A DNA stretch of 64,000 nucleotides. Source: Archegozetes longisetosus (taxonomy: Eukaryota > Arthropoda > Arachnida > Sarcoptiformes > Trhypochthoniidae). The stretch covers positions 7,523,855 through 7,587,854 of the forward strand of contig JAEMBT020000006.1 of the NCBI GenBank assembly GCA_018873245.2. The letters are read 5' to 3'. This document shows, in pieces, positions 38,601 through 48,610 of the stretch (its first letter is position 1; every line of letters begins with the position of its first letter). The notes below the pieces were generated by a model. That model searched no databases, had not been told where the DNA came from, and saw nothing but the letters and a program-made list of their open reading frames with translations. The position numbers were made by a program, and so were the translations under genes.

Positions 38601-41600
38601 GACTTTATTTGTGAATATGCAAATGTTTGAGTCAGAAAGTCAATCATAATCATTCAAGTGATTAGAGCAAAGACAGACAAACTAATAATGATCTAAGAAT
38701 ACCACCCAAGATAACAATAATTAAGATATTGTTATGTTTTAATCATTGGTTGCATTTAGAAATAGACATAAAGCAGTTCTAAAATAGGTTTGAATTATGC
38801 ATAAATTGAACAGTTTAACGCTGCATAACTTATGCATAACTGATTGTTTCTAAAGTTTACAAACCAAGACCAACTCATAATGAGCTTATGAAATAAAAAA
38901 TTCATTAGAGTTACTCCAGAAATAATTAGTGAAAATCATTAGGCAGAATTGGATGAGATATGAGAGCTGAACATTTGAATTAGACCTGCAATCAAATAAA
39001 ACTAAACTTGGAGTAAGTAGCAATAATTTAGTTTATAGAGTCATGATTTGCCAATATATTAGTCTATTTAAGAGGAAACTAACCAATAATTATTTCAGCA
39101 TTTAATGACATTTGTACAGAACAAAATCAGATGGCTTTAATGAGAGACTGTTCTATGTTAAAATACTTTAATTATACTATTCTTACTAAATAACTCAATA
39201 CACCCAACGCTCAACAATAGAGTCTAATTATTTCTAGCAACTAATTCACACTTTTTCCATATGCAACCAAAATATTTGACCAGCTTTTCTTAGTAGCAAA
39301 TTAGCCGAATAAAGTTAAACGATATATTAGCAATTGTGATAATCAGTTAGGATTACTTGTAAAGCATTGAATAACTAATTTATAGTCTTATTGATTTAAG
39401 AAGAGATAAAGAAACATTTCAAGCCCCTTTGATTGATTGGCTAATTGGAAAAGTGACATAACTTTAAATTATGATAAATTACGTGTTTCACAGCATATCA
39501 ATTCATGTTAATGTGTTTCCCACAATAACATAACCAACAAATTCAAATGCATTAACAAATTTTCACAATTATTTCCCGTAAGCCTCTCATCTATCGATCA
39601 ATTATTCATCAATTCTGTTTGGAAATATAAAAATTTGACAGACGTATCTCTAAGGTTAATATATTGTTAAATAATTGAAAACAGAGAACAAAAGTCATAA
39701 AGGGTTTCCTGTAAAGTCAACTTTTTACTTTAGTATTAACTTAAGGCTAATCATTTTTTATTCATTCAATCATCAAATTGCAAGCCTTTAAGTGTATAGT
39801 AACCAAATTAACTAAAATTAGCGGAAAGCAACTTGATCAAACCAATAAAACGATGAGAAAATCAAATCAATTTTATATGAATAAGTCTCGACTTTGAAAA
39901 ATCAGAATAGTTTTTAGGAATAGACCAAACGATCTGAAGAGTGTTAATCAAACGATTGAATGATTTTGACGATATTGATTGTGAAATATTTTGCTCATTG
40001 AATAGATATAGTCGGAAAATGGACTAGATAGCCGAGGGCAATAGTATGATTAGCTTCTGCTATACTTATCTCTCGTCTCCTTTTTGCAGACGTTTTCATA
40101 AGAGAAAAAGCAAAACCACTTAAAGAGTCTGAGAAAGAGCATAAATATTTAGAGAGGGATGGTTGATATTTGCGAAATAGGATGTAGAGAAAAAATGAAC
40201 TATTTTTTCACAGCTCAAATTAGAATCAATAAAATACTTGCCAAAGATTAACCATTATAATGCACTTCACTGGTGCGAGTCAGATTAAAAATACATTATG
40301 AGATTTAACTCAACTCTATTATAGTTTTATAATCCTAACTAGTTTAATCTACTGTATTCTCTAAATCTTAAATTTCAAATCTATGCTCAACTCTAATTTT
40401 AGTCAAATTCTGTTGTAATAAGAACGGAATCAATCGATTCCTAATTGAAACACTATTGCTTCGTTATTTTAAGTCAATTTCAATTTTAACTCAATTCTCA
40501 TGATTCAGTTAAGACATCAATTGAAATCAACCTTAATAAAAAAAAAGATTTCTTAATTACTAATTCAGTTTATATTACTTTGAAAAGTTAAATTTAAACA
40601 TTAAGATGAATTATATGTCGTTTGAGTTTATTTAAGATAAATTTTCAACTCTTAAAAGTTGTTAATCATTTGTGTATTAACTCTGCTTTTGAACATAAAT
40701 GCATTTTTGTAAAGATTAAAATAGAAGATAAGAATTTTGAATTCAATTTCAATCCAAAATTCTTTAAAAACCATCAAAATTTGTCCCGAAAACGTCACAT
40801 TGAGTACACGTTAGACATACTAATGAATGGTAACAGTTACCATAAATCTGTGAATCGAGAGCCAAAGTGTTATGTGTTTCAAGTGTTGAGAACTTGGATA
40901 AGAAGTTCTCATAAATACTGTTGAGAATGAGCACAGAAGTTATCCTGAATGTTATTGAAACACGAAAATACCCATAATTAAATGGAATAACATTAGGTTT
41001 GATTCACAATCCAAAAATAGCTATACTATACGAGTACAGTGAAATCCTTTTCATCTTGTAGTTAAGCGGTTTATCAAATTCAATAAACAGTCAAGCCATC
41101 ATTTTCTATGCAATTTTACATTGCTTTTAACAACCATTTAAGCGCCTGTCTAAGACGGACAGGTTTCACTGTATCGCTTTTATTTCAAGATGAGCCAAAA
41201 TTGAAGCTCTGAAAGGATTTAAGATATTATCGCCAAATTTGATTGAGTAATACTCTCAGAAAAGTAGTTAATTTGGTAAACTGGAAATTTACAAAATTGA
41301 TTAAGATTAAATTAAAAGGAGAGCGTTTACAGAGAGGGAGATGAGGTGCACTTTGGAAAAAATACTAAACACTGCTAAACAAATTCAATAGAAGTACGAC
41401 GTAACGAATGCCACATAACTTATGAATTGCTAATGAAATTTATGATACGCTGTATTAGTGGGCATTACAGATAATGAAGCGATGCGTCGTTTCTAATTCT
41501 GATCACAATTGACTACATAATACTTTTTTATCCCAAGAACAAACTGTTGTTATTTATTTAGTGTTATGTCTGCCATATCTTTTCAATTATTTTGAATTTT

Positions 41601-42119
41601 AAAACCTTGTGTGAATAGCAACTAAAATATTTGTTAAACACAATCAAATAAACAATGCTATCCAAAAGAATCATCGTCAAATAACAACAAGATCTATGAA
41701 AAATATTCAACGAATAAAGTATAATCTGAGAACTTAAGTTACTAATGTTTTACAAGCTGTTTAGTTAATAACTGACGGTAAACATTAATTATGAATAATT
41801 TTTCTAAACCACAATTACTAGTTTGAAGCAATCATTTAGGATTAGAGACAAGTAAAACAAATTAGCCTTATATGGAGCAAAACCATCTCATAAGGAGAAG
41901 TTAAAGCATGTAAGGGGGAGTAAAGAGATAAAAAAAAAATTAGTAAACATCATAACAAATGTAGCTAATGACTTACATAAATTTTCTCCTTTTCGTTTGA
42001 GGACTAGAAGCTGCAATAGGGACAGAAACATTGGTATTGGATTGCGGACCGATTGCACATGAAGTGATATAAGGAGGTGTGGGTGGAGTGTAGTGAGGAG
42101 GCCCAGCGTAAGCGAACAT
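30617..42119 (-). CDS. tgo: ARNT/Tango bHLH-PAS transcription factor
   Basis: Class II bHLH-PAS protein, the nuclear partner of HIF/Sima, Single-minded, Trachealess and AhR/Spineless. Eleven exons on the minus strand: 41977-42119, 37655-37735, 36638-36795, 32753-32832, 32590-32682, 32407-32524, 31818-32333, 31608-31758, 31091-31535, 30908-31016 and 30617-30837. They sum to 2115 nt, 704 residues. KRRKF resembles a nuclear localisation signal. The bHLH (~76-127) contains [14 protein letters not shown] and [24 protein letters not shown] carries [20 protein letters not shown], and the linker [24 protein letters not shown] carries [20 protein letters not shown] and [18 protein letters not shown], which are ARNT-like rather than BMAL/Cycle-like. 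The Ser/Gln-rich activation region ends [11 protein letters not shown]. The second exon could start 3 nt earlier (37738). A phase-compatible upstream exon (42609-42761) may lengthen the N terminus. Confidence 0.95.
33720..33829 (-). other. Candidate alternative 3'-terminal exon of ARNT
   Basis: Lies in the intron after the bHLH exon, in unusually GC-rich sequence. A canonical acceptor (TTTTTTAG) precedes a frame reading [18 protein letters not shown] and ending ISGPPLL-stop at 33720. It starts with two bases, so it completes the split codon left by exon 36638-36795. An AATAAA-type signal on this strand lies at 33526-33531. Splicing here would give a bHLH-only protein without PAS domains. It could instead be a chance frame. 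Confidence 0.3.
34040..34056 (+). repeat. G-rich tract (three G5 runs)
   Basis: GGGGGTGGGGGTGGGGG inside a long ARNT intron. It is on the strand opposite to ARNT transcription, so the pre-mRNA carries C runs. It could form a two-tier G-quadruplex in DNA. Confidence 0.7.
35623..35682. repeat. (TC)30 dinucleotide microsatellite
   Basis: Thirty uninterrupted TC units, (GA)30 on the ARNT sense strand, preceded by a CT-rich lead. It sits in the intron between the bHLH and PAS-A exons. Such perfect arrays are usually length-polymorphic. Confidence 0.95.
41037..41171. mobile_element. Short TA-flanked MITE, family A copy 2 (ARNT intron 1)
   Basis: A 135-bp element in the first ARNT intron. The left end is CAGTGAAATCC and the right end GGACAGGTTTCACTG, inverted copies of each other. 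TA flanks are at 41035-41036 and 41172-41173. It shares termini with 19266-19406 and 55094-55266. Confidence 0.7.
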
Positions 42120-42608
42120 ATTCTAATCTATACAATGATTGTTTTGCAATTCAAATCCACTATTCATTCAAATATCCGGCAGTATTGAGAAAATGTGTAA
42201 ATATTTGGATATTCTTCTTAATATTTGCAAAAAGAACAAGTTTCGATAATTAACTGTTAGTTGTATTGATAATTAACTTAGTTGTTGAAGAGGTTGGAAA
42301 GCTTTTGAAAACGAGACGATTAGAAACTAAAAGCTGAGAAAACATGTTCATAATAGGATGAAAACATGTTCATAATGGGATGAGTAGAAGTGCATTTGAC
42401 CACAAAATTTAATCGAAACAATATGACAAAAGTATCGGAAAAAAACGTCACACAAATAGAGAGTAGTGAACAAGTAGTGAATGTGATGCAAAGTATACGA
42501 TCAGAATTTAAACCAGAATTGTTGGCAAAATCGGTGTATTAGTACGTGCGTTGGTATAGCTTCACGTATTATGACTACTTTGCGATAGAGCTACTTTCCA
42601 CTACTTAC

Positions 42609-42761
42609 TGACACTTCAACTGCATCGAGACCGCCGTCACACACATTCAACTCAGAGCGTGGACTAGCATTGAAAGAAAGGCAAATCACTAAAGCATTGG
42701 CTCTACCGCTACGGCCAAGTTGTTCCACTAGCAAACCGGTCGATACACCAATCAAAACCAT
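42609..42761 (-). other. Possible additional 5' exon of ARNT
   Basis: Open frame of 51 codons starting MVLIGVSTGLLVEQ and ending at a strong donor (TCA|GTAAGT), with an in-frame stop just upstream of its ATG. It ends in phase 0 and the next ARNT exon can start in phase 0 after TTAG at 42125/42126, so a longer N terminus is possible. The peptide is not recognisable. It may simply be 5' untranslated sequence. It overlaps, in another frame, the last exon of the 42709-44587 candidate. Confidence 0.35.
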
Positions 42762-44587
42762 TCAAGTCTTTGGTTTGCCTACTTATTGTCTCAATATATA
42801 GGTATAGTTAAAGGTGACAGGCTTTAATAGCATTACTGCTATTGTGCAACATATTCTCATTGAGAACAAATATTTTCATTACACTTTTACTATACATTTA
42901 ATTGACAACTTGTCTACTATTCTACTACTCTTATTGCACTTTTAGTATAGATTTATTTCTAATAAAACTGCTAAACTTAGAGACCACTCCATTCCAAACG
43001 AGTGAATCATTTGAAAAATAAGATTTATTACTTTCAATTTTCTTCAAACATATTCGACCTGCGATACGAATAGTAAGTTATTGAACAACTCTTATAGCTA
43101 TTCATCTTTCCAAAAATTGAATAATATTTCCATTAAATCTACAATTTTTACGCGCAATATATATCAGACATTAAGGATAAAAAATTTGTCTTAAATAAAA
43201 TAAGAGCTAATAAAAGGAATGAAAAAAGTTGGACTCAATTTTATCATAAATGGTATCTTTTGCTGCAAAGAGCCATAAAATCGATGCTCGAAATACATTT
43301 GTGTTATCAAAATATCTAAATATTTGAAAACGTTTAAATTATTAAGCAATCAAATATTTTCATTGCTTTATGCAAAAGTCTTCCAACTTGCAGATGGAAA
43401 TATCTGATAAAATTGCAATTTTTCACCACAGTTTCAACTGCATTGTGTTTGGTTTGGTTTTACCATTAATTTAAATACAAACAATAATAGATATACTTTG
43501 TTACTTTAATACTCTTACTATGAAGCTTCAATCTATAAACGTCCCATTTGATAGCAACTTAAAACAAAACGTAAATTAGGTTTCTATAAAGTCACTAGTT
43601 TTTCATTAGACTTGCACACAAAATATAAGCTTAATCAAAATTGCAATTTATCAAATGTTAAGCTTGCTTATAGAATATAACAATTATATGGAATATTTAG
43701 TTTATTTATAGAGTATAACAACTATATTATATGAACCAATACTGAAGTTAATACTAAAGTTACGAATATGTTTCAATTTGTTCAATTTACTAAAGATGTT
43801 CTCATAGTTTAATGAGTCAACTCGTAGTTTATCATTTATAATTAAATATTGACTTCGTTTATAAGCATTACATAATCACTTTATAGTTGTATTTGAAATA
43901 ATCTCAAAAGTATGACTTACTCTCGAAATTCTTGTTTGCGTTTTTTAATCGCTTTATTCACTTCGTTTCCTAATCATTAAAAAGAAAATCGTTTATTAAT
44001 TAATCTAATTATCACAGCTTTTTATTTAAAAAATATCAGCTTTAAAGGCATAACGATAATTATAATCAAATTTATTCCATGTTAATCAGTTTATCATTTG
44101 CATAATTTGTTTCGATCATTTTAATTTGAGCATTTCGTGAGATTTTTGACTTAAAAATTAATTAATAACAAGTCAATCAATTCAAGGATTACTTCTTTTT
44201 ATTTCAGTTGAATTCTGGAAAGTTTGTTTTTGAAAACCTATTTCTATTTCTAGAATTAACTTAGCAATAATTCTGGCAAAATGAAGCAACTATTGAAAAG
44301 AGTAAACGAATAACTCAGACAAATTATAAACCGCTGCAGACATTCAGATAAATTATAAATCATTGGGAGACAAATATAAATAGTCGTCGTTGCAAAAAGT
44401 TAAAACCGTTAGATTAAATCTTATTAAAAGATGAGAGGAGGCAAAAAATGGTGAGAGTTACAAGCGATAATAAAGTAAGTAAAAGATAAAAACAAAATAT
44501 CAATCATGGAACTCATTATTTAATAGTATTTGTCAAACCTTGTAATGAATGTTGTATTTGTTGAGTGTGTGTTGCCATCAATGCCAT
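42709..44587 (-). CDS. Candidate three-exon microprotein gene, unknown function
   Basis: Three minus-strand exons, 44539-44587, 43921-43969 and 42709-42778, join in phase to a 55-residue frame that starts MALMATHTQQIQHSLQ, continues NKAIKKRKQEFRE and ends DRFASGTTWP. The middle exon has good signals on both sides (TTAG acceptor, GA|GTAAGT donor). The first exon follows an in-frame stop. I do not recognise the protein; the middle is basic and probably helical. The alternative is that the first two exons are untranslated 5' exons of ARNT carrying an upstream frame. The support is splice phase and the GC-richer last exon only. Confidence 0.3.
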
Positions 44588-45185
44588 CACATTCGCCACT
44601 CATTCAGCAGTTATTTGTCTTTAGATTTCCTGTACAATTATTTGTCATCACATTTATAATAATTATATAAAAACTAAACAATTTTAGCAATAGATTTATA
44701 TAGGAGTAAGATTTAAATGAATTATTTAAACCCAATAATGGCGGAAACAATGGCAATGGCTTTCGAGGGCATAACTTATTCTCTATGTATTGATATAACA
44801 AGTTATGCTCATGAGAAAACCTCAATTGACCAACATTACAGCACACGACCATTAGTGGCATCTCACGTTTCAATAAACTAATTATTGCTTACTTCATAAC
44901 CTCTTCCGTTCATAATCTTACCAAATTTTAATGAATTTTTAACTAATTCATTGCGTAAAATATATTTAAATATTCTTTGTGTGTTTTACAATGTAACAAA
45001 TACTGTTCTCCCGGTATTTATGGGTTCTTATGTTCTGCCATTCAATTATATAAAAAGATAAGACACTCCCTAATATACTAACACGAACAGTTAGAATTTG
45101 GTAACTATAGCTGTTAAAAAACTTAATAACCTTCGATAGAAACAATACCTGTTGCTATGTTAACTTGCCTGTTAGCTCGTCAATT

Positions 45186-45330
45186 TTTTCCAAATTTGAC
45201 CTGCAATTCACTTTGATTATTATATTGAATACTCTGCAAGTTTCTTAACATCTCACATATCATGGTCTGATGGAAGCGTCGCATCTGGTTGTTATTAAGA
45301 ATCATTAAGTTTTAGAATGTACTACTCCAT
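45186..45330. repeat. Diverged dispersed repeat, copy 2 (intergenic)
   Basis: Same orientation as 9692-9843, with matching blocks TTTGATTA, TATTGAATAC, AAGTTTCTTAAC and ATGGTCTGATGGAA. Located downstream of FUT8. Class unknown. Confidence 0.55.
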
Positions 45331-45699
45331 TAGGTTTATATGCTTTAGATTTTCAAATGTTTGAACTTTTGATTTTATCAGCTTCGAGAAGTTGTGAATT
45401 AAGCGGCTAATTAATCAATGAGTTTACGACTTGATACTAGTCTTTATATTCTTTAAGTCATGAAAGCCTCAAAGTCTAATTATTGGTGAATCCATCAGTT
45501 ACTCTAATGGAATCTTTTAAATTATAAAGAGTAAAACAATCCAACTTGTTCAGCTGCTAGGTTTGAAAATTATCGAATAAAGTCAACATGTAGAGACACT
45601 GGTAAATTCAATCCTACATTATTGTTATTATCATTATTTGAAATAAATAATGGAAAGAAATAAAACATCTAAATTTAAATGATTTAATCATGAATCTAA

Positions 45700-47935
45700 T
45701 CAATTTGGTTCAAATAGTTTAAATTGTGCGACTTCAATCTTCTCAACTGTCTTGAAACCAGGATATAAACCACTTTGTTGTGTATTTCGATTTATTCCTT
45801 TACTATAACCGTTCCAATGATTTCCTGCTATTCCTATTAATAACAATCATAAAGAATTTAGTTCAGAAACTTCAATTTGAAGCCATTTAAAGCATTGAAA
45901 AATAAAGCCAACCTATAATATCACCAATTTTAAGATTGATCTCTAAATCACTCGTTGACTTATGATTTAGAATAGTGATTTGGTTGTGATCACTTTGACC
46001 ACCAAAATAATAAATATCATCCAATGAATAGAACGAACTCGACTTGTCTGGTTTATCCTAGAATCCAAAAAGAATTTAATCAATATCCAATGCAATCAAT
46101 CACATGAATGCAAACATACAAATTCAGAGCCAGACTTTTTCGATTGCATCAGCTCATAGGCGAGTCTACAAACTTGTGAACTGAATGTGCAAACAAGAAA
46201 ATCACATTCACTTAAAAGCCAAATGTCCAAAATTATGTTACGCAACGAATCAATTGAATAGCGTCGACCTATGCTCGCAGTTTTTGCTGTTGTAATAAAT
46301 TTAAAACAAAAAAACTCATTTCAAATATTCACGACTTAAGATTCAAGTTATTTGACATACAAATTTGTGAGTCGCCAATAAATACATAGCCTTTGTCCTG
46401 AAATGGTTGAATCTCTTTTGACCACAGAGAAGTGTCATCAGTAGCCAAATAGACTAATCGCTTGACTTTCGCATTCTAAGAAAAGCTTACAATCATTTTT
46501 GATAATCTAACTTGCATTACATGGACAAACATTTTTGTTGCGTTGATTGACCAAATCTAATCCATCATAGTAGTCCTCAACGAATTTCATGTACTCCGAT
46601 AATGGATGGAAAGCCGCTTCAGTGCCTACTTTGTCAGTCCTTCTGACGTGCACTCCAACAATGGGTCTCTTGAACTTAAACCTATTTTTTTGTTCGTTAA
46701 TATAGTCCATCATTTCGCTTGAGGGTCTCATCAAATATTGTACAATTTGTCCGATAAACCAAACTATTGGGGATCCGTGGACAGTGATTAAACTCGATGA
46801 AAGTTCTTCAGGAATGGCTAACGGTAAGTAATTGGGTCGCGAACGCATCGAATCTATTATCGGCAAATCTACAACCTGCAAATTATAGTAATTATTTGAA
46901 TATTTCTTCTCTTCTTAAACGATTGTTCACTCCAAATCTTTTTCGAACCTGATATGAGTCGAGATCTTGAGCCGCACTCCACGAAATCCTATTAGAACCT
47001 GATTCGTCTAAACAGGTTTGACTGAGTGGCAGAAAGACTGAATTCCAACCCTTAGCTTCTGAAGACTTCGACTTGGAGTGTGCGTATCTCCAATTATGAG
47101 CATTCATTATGAGTGTTCGCGAAGTGGCCATTGAGACAATCATACAATAGACCAAATGATGTATTTGACAGCCAAAACCACACCCTTTATTGAGTTGACA
47201 AACTAACTTCTTAGTACTTGCACACATCTCTTTGTCTGGATTCTGCAATTTAAAGATCTTGTCCTGAACGTACTGACTTAAACTTTTGAGTTTATTTTTT
47301 CGCCATTCATGGTCTCGTTTTTCAATTGATCCTAAATAGAAATTAAACACAAATAAGCATTTCGAAAGTGTATTGAAAATTGTAGTAAAATTCAAACCTA
47401 ATTCATATAACAAGTCATGCCTAATTTCACCAACGAATCTCATTATTGTTGAGTTTGTTTTAGTCCTTAAGTAATGCCACAATTCATTAACATTGGATAC
47501 TATTCTACGTCTCGCTAATTCATATTCTTGTGAGGGAAAATGTGGTAATTCTTGCAGATTATTATCACCATTCTTAGCCTTAATATTATTGTTATTATGA
47601 TTGTTATCACTATTAACAAGAGGCGAACTGATGTGACCGACAGAATTAACATCAACGGGCAGATAATTTTGCAAAAGATTTCTCAATTCTTCGTTTTGCG
47701 CCTTAAGAGCAGTCAACTCAGTCATAGCGCGTGAAAGTCTGGCCAAAATCATTTCTCCATTATTACCATTATCTGCATTTGGATTGGCATCACGTGATGG
47801 CCACCGTAGTAATGGTCCCGTTATCACAAATATTATTAAAAGCCATACGAGAACTACAGCTGACAAACATACAACAACATGTATTAAAACAATATTTAGA
47901 TGTACGTACACATCATTTGATGACATGAAAATCAT
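45700..47935 (-). CDS. FUT8: Alpha-1,6-fucosyltransferase (FUT8, core fucosylation)
   Basis: Golgi type II enzyme that transfers fucose from GDP-fucose to the innermost GlcNAc of N-glycans (FucT6 in flies). Seven exons on the minus strand: 47398-47935, 46949-47331, 46531-46875, 46361-46475, 46120-46286, 45913-46057 and 45700-45833. They sum to 1827 nt, 608 residues. A single TM anchor (~11-38) is followed by a coiled-coil stem with an Asn-rich insert. The catalytic domain has [34 protein letters not shown] (Arg385/Arg386 as the likely donor-binding pair), YLATDDTS and [17 protein letters not shown]. The C-terminal SH3-like domain includes [20 protein letters not shown]. The first intron (47332-47397) is only 66 bp and keeps the frame open if retained. 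The start ATG follows an in-frame stop; an alternative Met lies 3 codons downstream. Confidence 0.95.
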
Positions 47936-48610
47936 AAATACCGATAAGAAGACGGCTCGCAGACGTCACTGTAAATGATGTCAACATTTCATCTGATGAT
48001 TGCACTGATCCTACATCTATTAGGCGTTCAATTAATATAATATAAATCTAATCAAAAGTACATTTGTTTTATTTACAAGTTGTAAGAAATATATTAAATT
48101 TGATTAAATGTTTGATCATATAAATGAATTAGTGATTGCTAGAGAGCATTGTTTACTAGTTTGATGTAAAAAGTCATTTGGATTAGCATAAGACTGTGAT
48201 GCAAAAGGGAAACTATTCTCATAAATGACTCGTTTGTCCGTCGCATTCTCTAAAACCTAAAATAACATTTTCTAAACTTCAATATTATTCGACAAATTAT
48301 TAGTTATTGATTATTCCACATTTAATTAATTGGTTAAGTACGGTTCAAGTTAAATAAAAATCCTAAATTAATGACTAAATTAATAATTAAAATAAGGGTG
48401 ATGGTTATTTCGAATGAAAATTTATGAAGACCTCTAACTGAAGTGATTTTACGTATTCGTACGCTCAAACACTAATCTATTTTGTTTGAAAATATAAACA
48501 ATAAATAAAAAATTGGCATCAAATCGGTAAACAAATACAGACATCCAAGTTTCCTGCCGACAACTATTCCCAAACAAATAATTAAGAGAAATAAACCAGA
48601 ATAGTAAAAA
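47936..48610. promoter_or_regulatory. Shared upstream region of divergent FUT8 and symplekin
   Basis: 675 bp separate the two start codons, which face away from each other. Both promoters must lie here or in an unseen upstream exon, so this is probably a bidirectional promoter region. I do not see a clear TATA box that I would assign to either gene. A TTTACAG acceptor-like sequence just above the FUT8 ATG leaves room for a FUT8 5' untranslated exon. Confidence 0.5.

Larger units (their letters stand above)
42120..45699. other. Region between ARNT and FUT8
   Basis: About 3.6 kb. It contains a GC-richer island at about 42600-42790 that could be an ARNT 5' exon and promoter or the last exon of a small gene. 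It also holds the small-gene candidate described separately and a dispersed repeat at 45186-45330. The 89-codon minus-strand frame at 44604-44873 shows no family resemblance. Confidence 0.5.

Noticed and set aside
40622-40924. 100-codon plus-strand frame inside the first ARNT intron.
   Set aside because: No domain or partner exons; Asn/Lys/Phe-rich chance frame.
30617-42119. Assignment of the bHLH-PAS gene to BMAL/Cycle rather than ARNT.
   Set aside because: PAS-B reads [15 protein letters not shown] and [18 protein letters not shown], and the C terminus ends in an ARNT-like SMFNTFTE. The BMAL C-terminal signature is absent.
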